This document shows positions 7,525-13,849 of a DNA stretch of 13,849 bases, piece after piece; positions within the stretch are counted from its first letter, which is position 1; each line of letters starts with the position of its first letter. This DNA comes from an uncultured Porphyromonadaceae bacterium (lineage in GTDB: Bacteria; Bacteroidota; Bacteroidia; Bacteroidales; Muribaculaceae). Under the pieces are notes generated by a model that saw only the letters and a program-made list of their open reading frames with translations, made no database searches and was not told the origin of the DNA. The stretch covers positions 1-13,849 of the forward strand of contig CAJJQT010000020.1 of the NCBI GenBank assembly GCA_905193995.1. Direction: 5' to 3'. The translations under genes and the position numbers were made by a program.

Positions 7525-7532
7525 TAACTTTG
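7525..7532 (+). promoter_or_regulatory. Promoter (-7 box) of the three-gene secreted-protein cluster
   Basis: TAACTTTG matches TAnnTTTG exactly. At the expected 19-base spacing upstream sits GTG (7503-7505) instead of TTG, within a very AT-rich tract. Transcription would start near 7538, giving a leader of about 93 bases before gene A. Confidence 0.7.
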
Positions 7533-7566
7533 CACGCAAATCTAAAATACCGATTCATAAAACGTT

Positions 7567-7582
7567 AGGAGATCCTGCTCCT
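7567..7582 (+). promoter_or_regulatory. Small hairpin in the leader of gene A
   Basis: AGGAG (7567-7571) can pair with CTCCT (7578-7582) around a 6-base loop. It lies about 50 bases before the start codon, so it is probably not the ribosome-binding site. The stem is too short to claim a function. Confidence 0.3.
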
Positions 7583-7630
7583 GGATATTTCAGCAAATTC
7601 AGAAACTATAACCAAATAATTTCAATTGCT

Positions 7631-9565
7631 ATGGTAATACCCTTAAAATCAGGTATTTACCCCCCCCATTTGCGCTTGGCGGCAGCAGTTGCCCTCATAG
7701 CCGGCGCGGCATTTTGTGCCACAGGTGCCAATTATCGTTCAACAGTTGTCGTTAGATCGGACAATCCCGATGCGGGCGAGGTCTGCATCACACATGCGAC
7801 AACAAAGTATCTGTTTATCTACACGCACACCAAGCCGGCTGATCCGACTGACGAGGAATACGGTGCGGAAGTCAGTGCGTCGTATGTTTCGTCAGGTGGC
7901 GGTACAAAAGGAGTACAGCGTTACTATCTGTATGCGAAAGCGAAGCCCGGATACAAATTCGTAAGATGGGAGGGCGGATCATCGAGCGTGCCTATCAACA
8001 CAACTGAGCCATACTACGAGTTCACATGGGAGCATTACACTAAGGATACCGGCAGCGGCGACGGCATATCATGCTCGGTGACGGCTTATTTTGTGGCTGA
8101 AAACGCCGTCACGGTCGAGACCAATATTCCGGCGGGGGTAGTGACTCTCGACCCGGAGGCTCCGCAAATCGGAGACCGGGTGACTGCCACCAGCACCATG
8201 AGGCGTATCGCGACGCCGGGAACGGCCGGAAATCTGAACATGATGACTGAATTCTCCCATTGGGAGGACGGAGACGGCAATATGCTGTCGTCCGATGAGG
8301 TGTTCACGTTCGAGGTCGAGAAGGAAATGACGCTCAAGGCCGTCTACCGCACTCTTGGCGAAGTGCCGCAACAAGGTAAATTCTATCGGATCCGCAACGT
8401 ATGGAATAGGGTGCTGACACTCGAAGGCGGTTTCAGACAGACGATCTCAGGCGCGACCGATGTGCCGCAGACACTGCTGCGCTGGGCCCTTCCGCTCGAT
8501 CACGATTACAGCGAATTCTGGACCGGCGCGGGAAATAACGAGTGGAGCGGCTCCGATGCTGTGGATCCGCTCTGTCCGGAAGCTTCGCCCGGTACTATTT
8601 TCTACATCGCCGAAGGTGTTTCGGACGACTCGCAGTGCACCAAGGTATCGCTTGCATCGCAGGGTATCGATACGCGTACGGTCACCGGCCAGACTCTTGA
8701 CATTGTACCTATGTCCGATAACTTCTGCGGTTACTATGGCGTAAGGTCCTCTTCGCTTAGCGGCGCAGGCTTCAAGACGGTTGTCCGCGAGGGCGGCAAT
8801 GCGATCATAAATATATCGTCGTTCGGAGATACGGATGTATATTCGGCCATGGCTTTCCAGCCGGTCGATGAAGAACATATGGATAGTTTCTGGTTCGGAG
8901 CGGCGCCCGACGGATCGATGCTGTTTGACGGAAGCTACTGGACCACGATGTTTACCGCTTTTCCGTATGAATGCCGCGACGGCGTCAGAGCTTACTATGT
9001 GAAAGAAGTGATGACTGGCGACGGCGAAGCGTATGCCTGTCTGACCGAAATAGACGACGGACGAGTTCCGGGCGGAGAGGCTGTGCTGCTTCGATGCAAC
9101 AGCCTTCAGTCAAGGGAAAACCGTCTGCTGCCGCTCGATCCGGCCGTGAACAGTGTGCCGGCACTTGAAGGTAACATGCTCAGAGGCTCATACCAGCTTT
9201 ATACCGATAGAGAGGGTAACGGCCGGCGTACGTTTGACGAATCGTCGATGCGTGTGTTCGGCGTGAATTCCAGAGGTGAATTAGGATTCTATAAGCTCGC
9301 CGGCGGTGAGGATGGCATGCCTGCGGAGCTGAAGGCCAACAAGGCATACCTTGACATGAGTGTTCTGCCGGGCGGTATGAAAGCCGCGTCATTCGGACTC
9401 CGTTTCGGCGGCAGTGCAAGCAGCGGTATCGATGACATTGAGGCCGGTGCAGTACCTGACAATGCAGAGGATTCGGCGGTCTATGATCTCGAGGGTCGCC
9501 GTATTGTTCGTCCGGTTGCCGGGGATATCTATATTGTCAACGGCAAGGTGACTGTCTGGAACTAA
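7631..9565 (+). CDS. Secreted protein A: InlB-like repeats, 'YRIRN' domain, C-terminal sorting-like tail
   Basis: 644 residues. A signal peptide (hydrophobic core LRLAAAVALIAGAAF, 14-28) follows a 13-residue n-region encoded across a C8 run. Two divergent InlB/Flg_new-type repeats follow: about 36-155 (PGYKFVRWEG, then SVTAYFV) and about 160-240 (MMTEFSHWEDGDGN, then VEKEMTLKAVY). Next is a domain beginning GKFYRIRNVWNRVLTLEG (249-266), possibly a ricin-like beta-trefoil. After it comes a 'FPYECRDGVRAYYVKEV' domain ending with the ANKAYLDM motif (about 444-576). The last residues (VYDLEGRRI...GDIYIVNGKVTVWN, 617-644) form the tail common in Bacteroidales secreted proteins and resemble a type IX secretion sorting signal. 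The ATG at 7631 is chosen because the longer frame crosses the promoter. No catalytic motif is seen. Likely role is a cell-surface or secreted binding protein; function unknown. It is a clear paralogue of gene C. Confidence 0.8.
   Translation: MVIPLKSGIYPPHLRLAAAVALIAGAAFCATGANYRSTVVVRSDNPDAGEVCITHATTKYLFIYTHTKPADPTDEEYGAEVSASYVSSGGGTKGVQRYYLYAKAKPGYKFVRWEGGSSSVPINTTEPYYEFTWEHYTKDTGSGDGISCSVTAYFVAENAVTVETNIPAGVVTLDPEAPQIGDRVTATSTMRRIATPGTAGNLNMMTEFSHWEDGDGNMLSSDEVFTFEVEKEMTLKAVYRTLGEVPQQGKFYRIRNVWNRVLTLEGGFRQTISGATDVPQTLLRWALPLDHDYSEFWTGAGNNEWSGSDAVDPLCPEASPGTIFYIAEGVSDDSQCTKVSLASQGIDTRTVTGQTLDIVPMSDNFCGYYGVRSSSLSGAGFKTVVREGGNAIINISSFGDTDVYSAMAFQPVDEEHMDSFWFGAAPDGSMLFDGSYWTTMFTAFPYECRDGVRAYYVKEVMTGDGEAYACLTEIDDGRVPGGEAVLLRCNSLQSRENRLLPLDPAVNSVPALEGNMLRGSYQLYTDREGNGRRTFDESSMRVFGVNSRGELGFYKLAGGEDGMPAELKANKAYLDMSVLPGGMKAASFGLRFGGSASSGIDDIEAGAVPDNAEDSAVYDLEGRRIVRPVAGDIYIVNGKVTVWN
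7660..7667 (+). repeat. C8 homopolymer in the start of gene A
   Basis: Eight consecutive C bases span codons 10-13 of gene A, ahead of the signal peptide core. Losing one C leads to an early TAG (near 7700), and gaining one also leads to an early stop (near 7747). The tract is therefore placed so that slippage would switch the protein off. Confidence 0.6.
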
Positions 9566-9569
9566 TCCG

Positions 9570-9584
9570 CTTCAGGTTCTGAAG
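9570..9584 (+). repeat. Hairpin between genes A and B
   Basis: CTTCAG-GTT-CTGAAG is a perfect 6-base-pair stem with a 3-base loop starting 5 bases after the stop of gene A. No T-run follows, so it is unlikely to terminate. It might stabilise the upstream message or mark a processing point. Confidence 0.45.
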
Positions 9585-9614
9585 AATAACTAAATCTATA
9601 TAAATCCAATAACT

Positions 9615-11684
9615 ATGAAACAGAAATTATTACGTTGTCTAACTGTCTCGGCCCTGGTTTGCGGCGTCTCGTTCGCCGTCAGATCCCAGGAAGCCATCGA
9701 AGGCTACTTCCGTGTGCAGAGCGCTCTCGGAACGGCCGACAACAGCGGATATGTAGAAGTCCGCGGACCTTTCACAACCGCGCCCGACGTGACTAAGGAT
9801 GCGGCACTGACCAGTGCGGGAACCGTGATGCGCCTCCGTGCTTTCCCCGAGAAGCACAACGGCGAAGTTGTACGTTACAAAATCGGTAACCTTAGCTCGC
9901 AGGGTATCGAAGTGTTCGGCACTCCGCAGCCCGACTACATGTCGGCGCTTATGGAACTTGCCTCCGACATTGATACCAGCGACTTTGAGGCGGCAGCTTA
10001 TACTCTGCAGCGCAAGGCCCGCGAGCTGGGCTATATTGCGTCGGGTCGTATCATCGTACAGGCTATGTTCCAGGTTGTTGCTTCACGGCTCGATCAGGAA
10101 ATATCGAGTCTGCCTCAGGATATAAGAGACAAATATGCCGGCAACGAGACACTCGAGGAATTCGCCATACGCTTCAACAATGAAGTTTCCGCCAACATCG
10201 ATCTGCATGCTTACCTTGAACCGGTAGCCGACGGGCAGTATCGCCTTTTCTTCAGGTGGATCGATTGCACCTCCGTAAGCGAATTCTATCTGGCAAACGA
10301 ACAGAACAAAAAATCGTTTGAGCTCGGCTTCGAGTGCATGCGACGCTATATGGCTAACAAGGAGGGTCTCGGCACAGGCCAGTTCATCAGCGGCAGCGAA
10401 GCCGCGATGTGGAAGTCGTGGGGTTACGACATAGACTTAAAATATCATGACTGCCTTGATGCGGAGACGGGTAACTATGTTCTGACTTACGAACAGATAT
10501 TTGCCGACCATGAGGTTCTCTACAACTGGCTGAAGATGTACATCGAGCGTTTCCTTGATCCGGCAAAAGCCCCCGATGCCGAGATCCTGGGTATCAACTT
10601 TAAGGCTTTCGCTACGGAGATGCAGCGCCATGCCATCATGCAGGGCTTCCTGAAGTACATTCCCAGCATACAGGAAGGTCAGAAGCTATACCTTACCAAC
10701 GGACGCTTTACTGACGGCGTCAACACGTATAGCACCATAGGCACTGTGAACGACAACTCGCAGCATTTCGGTCTTCTTGCCCCGGAGCAGGCTCTGGCTG
10801 CCGGGGATGCTGCCATCTGGAATGTCATTCCGATGGATGAAACCGATAATTATTTCGCTATAGATCCCGTCGGTCATCGCGTGAATAAGCCTGAGATGGC
10901 TGACGGACACTTGCTCGCTCTTTATGTAGACTTCCCGTTCGAAGCTGTCAATACGGACAACATGACATTCTTTTCTTTCGGCGACAATGCCTCGCTGGCA
11001 GTAAACAGCACGACTCTCAAGAATCTTGGCGAAATCCATTATGTGACCGTTGACCAGGAACTCGAAAAGGTCGCACGACGCACCCCGGTACTCATCGAGA
11101 CGAAAACCACCTCTCTGAACGACAACATAGTGCGCCTTATATATGAACCGCAGGAAAGTGACTATAATCCCGAAACTAACGACACGGAAGACCGTCCCGA
11201 CGGTTTTGAAGTTTCGGATGATGAGGTTGCTGTGCAACATGCTCCGCATCGTGTGGCTGTCGCACAGGGTAATGCCGCGGCTTATGCAGTTCTGTTCAGT
11301 ACTCCCGCAGACGAGACTGCGCTGAGAAATCTGTGGAACATCGACGCCGACCTCTCGGCAAATTCTGTTTATACCCTCACGACCCGTGAAGGCCAGAAAT
11401 CAGCGGCTACTGAGCAGGAGATGCGTACTCCCTGGTTTACCGAAGCCGCTTCCATTCCTGCCAACCACGCGTTCCTGATCACTGAAAGTGTCGGCAGCAA
11501 GACAGGTGGCCTCAGCCTCGACGCTCCGGCCGACGAAATGCCGAATATCCCCAGTGCAATCACTGACATAGAGGGCGGCGAAATGCAGCCCGACGTTATT
11601 TACGACCTCCAGGGTCGTCGTGCCGCCCATGTGCTTCCCGGTCACATCTATATTCTGAACGGTAAAAAAATTCTCGTGAAGTAA
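9615..11684 (+). CDS. Secreted protein B with helical central region and sorting-like tail
   Basis: 689 residues, starting 49 bases after gene A with no promoter seen in between. A signal peptide covers about 1-24 (LLRCLTVSALVCGVSFA). Residues 29-101 start GYFRVQSALG and end LSSQGIEVFG, which match motifs at corresponding places in A (YRIRNVWN, ASQGIDTRT) and C (YFRVRNIFN, YGQGTDTYS), so this domain is shared. Residues about 105-355 are mostly alpha-helical and have no counterpart in A or C. From about 356 (QKLYLTNGRFTDG) beta-type sequence resumes. The tail (IYDLQGRRA...GHIYILNGKKILVK, 662-689) is the shared Bacteroidales C-terminal motif. I do not recognise the helical region. No enzymatic motif is visible. 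It probably works at the surface together with A and C. Confidence 0.75.
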   Translation: MKQKLLRCLTVSALVCGVSFAVRSQEAIEGYFRVQSALGTADNSGYVEVRGPFTTAPDVTKDAALTSAGTVMRLRAFPEKHNGEVVRYKIGNLSSQGIEVFGTPQPDYMSALMELASDIDTSDFEAAAYTLQRKARELGYIASGRIIVQAMFQVVASRLDQEISSLPQDIRDKYAGNETLEEFAIRFNNEVSANIDLHAYLEPVADGQYRLFFRWIDCTSVSEFYLANEQNKKSFELGFECMRRYMANKEGLGTGQFISGSEAAMWKSWGYDIDLKYHDCLDAETGNYVLTYEQIFADHEVLYNWLKMYIERFLDPAKAPDAEILGINFKAFATEMQRHAIMQGFLKYIPSIQEGQKLYLTNGRFTDGVNTYSTIGTVNDNSQHFGLLAPEQALAAGDAAIWNVIPMDETDNYFAIDPVGHRVNKPEMADGHLLALYVDFPFEAVNTDNMTFFSFGDNASLAVNSTTLKNLGEIHYVTVDQELEKVARRTPVLIETKTTSLNDNIVRLIYEPQESDYNPETNDTEDRPDGFEVSDDEVAVQHAPHRVAVAQGNAAAYAVLFSTPADETALRNLWNIDADLSANSVYTLTTREGQKSAATEQEMRTPWFTEAASIPANHAFLITESVGSKTGGLSLDAPADEMPNIPSAITDIEGGEMQPDVIYDLQGRRAAHVLPGHIYILNGKKILVK

Positions 11685-11711
11685 CCGCAGTGAACACATT
11701 CTATCTACAAT

Positions 11712-11757
11712 GAAATAATTCCGGGCAATCGTATCCCGGTTGGTCCGGGATTATTTC
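11712..11757 (+). promoter_or_regulatory. Large hairpin with competing sub-stems between genes B and C
   Basis: A 13-base-pair stem (11712-11724 with 11745-11757, one G-U pair) encloses a 20-base loop. Inside it, CCCGG at 11735-11739 can pair either with CCGGG at 11721-11725 or with CCGGG at 11745-11749, so three mutually exclusive stems are possible. The distal arm is T-rich and is followed by an AT-rich tract up to the start of gene C. It may be a partial terminator, an attenuator, or an mRNA processing/stability element setting C levels relative to A and B. Confidence 0.6.
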
Positions 11758-11774
11758 GTTATATTTATAAAAAA

Positions 11775-13343
11775 ATGAAAAACAGATTATTGATAATTAC
11801 GGCGGCGCTTATGTCGATGCATGCCGGCATTATGGCTCAGGACACGACTCGTCCGGCAGCTGTCGCGGTCACACAGAACATGTCGGAATATGTAGGCACG
11901 GCCACCATCGACAAGACCGACAATAAGATCGGCGATGTGGTTACGCTTACGGCAACGCTGACTAAAGTGCCGAACTACCAATGCCGCAATATGATGACCG
12001 AGTTCGTAGGCTGGCGCGACAATGAAGGCAACTTCCTTTCACATGACATGACTTATACCTTTGTTGTGGAGAAGGATATGGACATCGAAGCCGTATTCCG
12101 CGACAAGAACGGGCTGAAAGCATCGGGCTACTTCCGCGTGCGCAATATCTTCAACCGCGTGCTCAACATTGTCGGAAATTATGAATATACGATTGTAGGC
12201 TATTCGGGCAATAATCTTGACGGACTGCTCCACTGGAGTTGCCCCGACGATCTGGTCGAGGCGGATTTCGCCAATAAAAAATGGAACGGTTCGGACGATG
12301 ATCCGCGGATTGATGTCGAAGGCCTCGCTTCGGCCGTTATCTATATCGAGGGATCCAGTCTGAATCTCAATGCGGCTCCCGGCAAGGATGCTTTGTCAAA
12401 GGTGAAGTGCTATGGACAAGGAACAGATACATACTCGATGACTAAGCGTACATTTTCGATTCAGCCGGCACAGGCGGCCACTCCCGGCTATTACATACTG
12501 TATGGGAACTTTTTGGGTGGCGGTCTTAAGATGACTCATCGGGAAGGTGATGAGGACAGAGATGGCGACGGGGTGAATGACGGCCACTGGGCATATTGCT
12601 CTCCGTATATAGGAAGATGCAAGACTGACGATCCGTATTCGTGGATGGCAATCCAGCCGATTGATGAGGAACATTTCGACGAATTCTGGTTCGGCGCGGT
12701 GGCCGATGAGTCGATGGCATACGACGGCGGCTACTGGACATCGATGTACACAGGTTTCCCGTATGAATGCCGCGACGGCGTGGAGGCATACTACGCCAAG
12801 GATGTTGCCGCAGCCGGCGGGGTAAATTACATTCAGCTTGTGAAGATTGAATCGGGTATTGTTCCGGCTTATTCCCCCGTACTGCTAAAGTGTCAGGGTA
12901 CGCGATCACGCCAGAACCGACTGATGCCGCTCGATTTCCACGCCGACTATCCTGCGCTCGATGGCAATCTGCTTGCCGGCTCTTTCCAGCTGTATACAGA
13001 CAAATCCGGGAACGGACATACGGAGTTCGACGAAGCGACTATGAGGGTCTTCTCATGCAACAGCGCCGGCGAGCTCGGATTCTATCGCCTTGCACCGCAG
13101 GCCGACGGCTCGGCTTCCGAACTGACTGCCAACAAGGCATACCTTGACATGACCAAGCTCCCCGCGGCAACGGACGGTCCTCTGCGTATCCGCATCGACC
13201 GTACGGGCAGCACAGGCGTAGCCGATGTAGCCGCAGTGGAGACTTCTCCGGACGGAACCATCTACGATATTTACGGACGGCGCGTGACAAATCCCGTGCC
13301 CGGTACACTATATATTCGCGACGGCAGGAAATTTGTTTATTAA
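11775..13343 (+). CDS. Secreted protein C: paralogue of A with one InlB-like repeat and a calcium-loop insertion
   Basis: 522 residues with a signal peptide (about 1-21, LLIITAALMSMHAGIMA). One InlB/Flg_new-like repeat (about 30-108: VVTLTATLTKVP, MMTEFVGWRDNEGN, VEKDMDIEAVF) corresponds to the second repeat of A; A's first repeat is missing. The core domain begins GYFRVRNIFNRVLNIVG (118-134). It contains DEDRDGDGVNDG (259-270), a thrombospondin-3/EF-hand-like Asp loop, in a stretch about 14 residues longer than the matching part of A. The following domain carries FPYECRDGVEAYYAKDV (328-344) and ANKAYLDM (452-459), almost identical to A. The tail (IYDIYGRRV...GTLYIRDGRKFVY, 497-522) is the shared sorting-like motif. 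The gene starts 90 bases after B, behind a large hairpin, and ends before a strong terminator. A surface binding role is likely; function unknown. Confidence 0.8.
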   Translation: MKNRLLIITAALMSMHAGIMAQDTTRPAAVAVTQNMSEYVGTATIDKTDNKIGDVVTLTATLTKVPNYQCRNMMTEFVGWRDNEGNFLSHDMTYTFVVEKDMDIEAVFRDKNGLKASGYFRVRNIFNRVLNIVGNYEYTIVGYSGNNLDGLLHWSCPDDLVEADFANKKWNGSDDDPRIDVEGLASAVIYIEGSSLNLNAAPGKDALSKVKCYGQGTDTYSMTKRTFSIQPAQAATPGYYILYGNFLGGGLKMTHREGDEDRDGDGVNDGHWAYCSPYIGRCKTDDPYSWMAIQPIDEEHFDEFWFGAVADESMAYDGGYWTSMYTGFPYECRDGVEAYYAKDVAAAGGVNYIQLVKIESGIVPAYSPVLLKCQGTRSRQNRLMPLDFHADYPALDGNLLAGSFQLYTDKSGNGHTEFDEATMRVFSCNSAGELGFYRLAPQADGSASELTANKAYLDMTKLPAATDGPLRIRIDRTGSTGVADVAAVETSPDGTIYDIYGRRVTNPVPGTLYIRDGRKFVY

Positions 13344-13373
13344 CACTGATATGCGGTCGCTGCGCTGATACGT

Positions 13374-13408
13374 CTGCGCTCCGGGATTTTTCGTTTCCCG
13401 GGGCGCAG
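13374..13408 (+). terminator. Intrinsic terminator of the secreted-protein cluster
   Basis: CTGCGCTCCGGG (13374-13385) pairs with CCCGGGGCGCAG (13397-13408) in a 12-base-pair stem with one G-U pair and an 11-base T-rich loop. It is followed by GTCTTGTTTT. It starts 30 bases after the stop of gene C. Confidence 0.85.
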
Positions 13409-13600
13409 GTCTTGTTTTGGCCTGTCTGGACCATGTCCGGCTATAGCTATATATGACACAGCTTCAATAGACCTACCTCGAAGGGATTTACCGCGGCGTC
13501 GGCGCCGAGGGCGCCCTCGCTGCCCTCGCTGCCCCGGCTGCTGCCCGGCGGTGAATTACTTTTTTTCGATTATTTTGACCCATAAACGGCCGCAAATTGT
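13409..13600. other. Non-coding spacer with GC-rich palindromes
   Basis: No convincing gene is seen between gene C and the carboxypeptidase gene (310 bases in all, 13344-13653). Beyond the terminator the spacer holds the palindrome TATAGCTATA (13442-13451) and two overlapping palindromes, TCGGCGCCGA (13499-13508) and GAGGGCGCCCTC (13507-13518). The latter run into near-tandem 9-base units (GCCCTCGCT twice, 13513-13530). An AT-rich promoter region follows. Confidence 0.6.
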
Positions 13601-13608
13601 TAATTTTG
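13601..13608 (+). promoter_or_regulatory. Promoter (-7 box) of the carboxypeptidase gene
   Basis: TAATTTTG matches TAnnTTTG exactly. The nearest upstream TTG (13575-13577) is 23 bases away rather than 19-21, so the -33 element is poor. The leader would be about 40 bases to the ATG at 13654. Confidence 0.6.
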
Positions 13609-13653
13609 CAGTCAGAAGGCGCCCGGACAGGCACCCGTTGCGTGCAAAACGAC

Positions 13654-13849
13654 ATGAAACACATAATAATAGCCATAACCGCACTGCTGCTCCTGGCGCT
13701 ACCCGCCGGCGCGCAGACGAACATCCTCGGCATCGACGACGGTGACGCCACGACCGTAGGCATCTACATCAAGGACCTGTCGGACGGCAAAGTGCTGGCC
13801 GACCACAACAGCCGGCTGGCTCTGACACCGGCCAGCGTCACCAAGTCCG
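13654..13849 (+). CDS. dacB: D-alanyl-D-alanine carboxypeptidase/endopeptidase, peptidase S13 (PBP4/DacB type), 5' part only
   Basis: 65 codons are visible before the right edge. A signal peptide covers about 1-20 (MKHIIIAITALLLLALPAGA, cleavage likely before Gln21). The mature start reads TTVGIYIKDLSDGKVLADHNSRLALTPASVTKS. This is the typical opening of serine penicillin-binding proteins of the S13 class: a substrate-like strand ending in 'L-A-D-x-N-x', then 'L-x-PASVTK', where SVTK (61-64) is the SxxK motif with catalytic Ser61. The family removes the terminal D-Ala of peptidoglycan stem peptides and cleaves cross-links in the periplasm. The later SxN and KTG motifs lie outside the window, so another serine beta-lactamase-fold enzyme is not fully excluded. 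It has its own promoter after the terminator of gene C. Confidence 0.75.
   Translation, partial: MKHIIIAITALLLLALPAGAQTNILGIDDGDATTVGIYIKDLSDGKVLADHNSRLALTPASVTKS

Noticed and set aside
7520..7630. N-terminal extension of protein A from TTG at 7520
   Set aside because: It crosses the -7 box, and the signal peptide directly follows the ATG at 7631.
7713..7721. Possible lipobox Cys (AAFC, residue 29) in protein A
   Set aside because: Phe at the -1 position does not fit the lipobox consensus; a normal signal peptidase I site a few residues later is more likely.
13488..13763. Minus-strand open frame of 91 codons across the dacB promoter
   Set aside because: It spans the terminator-proximal GC repeats and the promoter, is low complexity (Ala/Arg/Pro), and opposes a clear signal-peptide-bearing gene.

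Overview
The window looks like chromosomal DNA from a Bacteroidales bacterium, probably a moderately high-GC member such as Muribaculaceae or a relative. Evidence: several promoters fit the Bacteroidetes pattern TTG-N19-TAnnTTTG, Shine-Dalgarno sequences are weak or absent, one lipoprotein carries a Bacteroidetes surface-export signal (CSDDND), and three secreted proteins end in the 'YDLQGRR...IYIxNGKK' tail typical of this order. Lineage below order level is inference.

Region 1 (1-3126, minus strand) is a two-gene outer-membrane uptake unit: a surface beta-propeller lipoprotein of the BtuG type, followed after about 22 bases by a BtuB-like TonB-dependent receptor. The receptor runs off the left edge and is nearly complete. 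The pair most likely captures and imports cobalamin or another corrinoid. A Bacteroidetes -7 box lies only about 26-33 bases upstream of the start, so the leader is too short for a classical B12 riboswitch. Upstream, also on the minus strand, is a Zn/Cd-type P1B ATPase without an N-terminal metal-binding domain (3299-5194).

Region 2 (5233-7426, plus strand) starts from a good promoter divergent from the ATPase. It holds a flavin reductase-like protein, a HEAT-like helical protein (GTG start) and a two-TM PH-domain protein that overlaps it by 17 bases; these look like an operon. A separate NimA-like flavin-binding (PPOX-fold) gene follows.

Region 3 (7525-13408, plus strand) is the most unusual part: a three-gene cluster of secreted proteins (A 644 aa, B 689 aa, C 522 aa), with a promoter in front of A and a strong intrinsic terminator after C. 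A and C are clear paralogues, with InlB/Flg_new-like repeats, a 'YRIRN' domain, an 'FPYECRDGV' domain and a common C-terminal tail. B shares the N-terminal 'YFRVQ' motif and the tail but has a distinct helical centre. Gene A has a C8 run just upstream of its signal peptide core, a candidate phase-variation switch. A set of mutually exclusive hairpins lies between B and C.

Region 4 (13409-13849) has a GC-rich palindromic spacer, a promoter, and the start of a D-Ala-D-Ala carboxypeptidase (peptidase S13, PBP4/DacB type) cut by the right edge just after its SxxK active-site motif.
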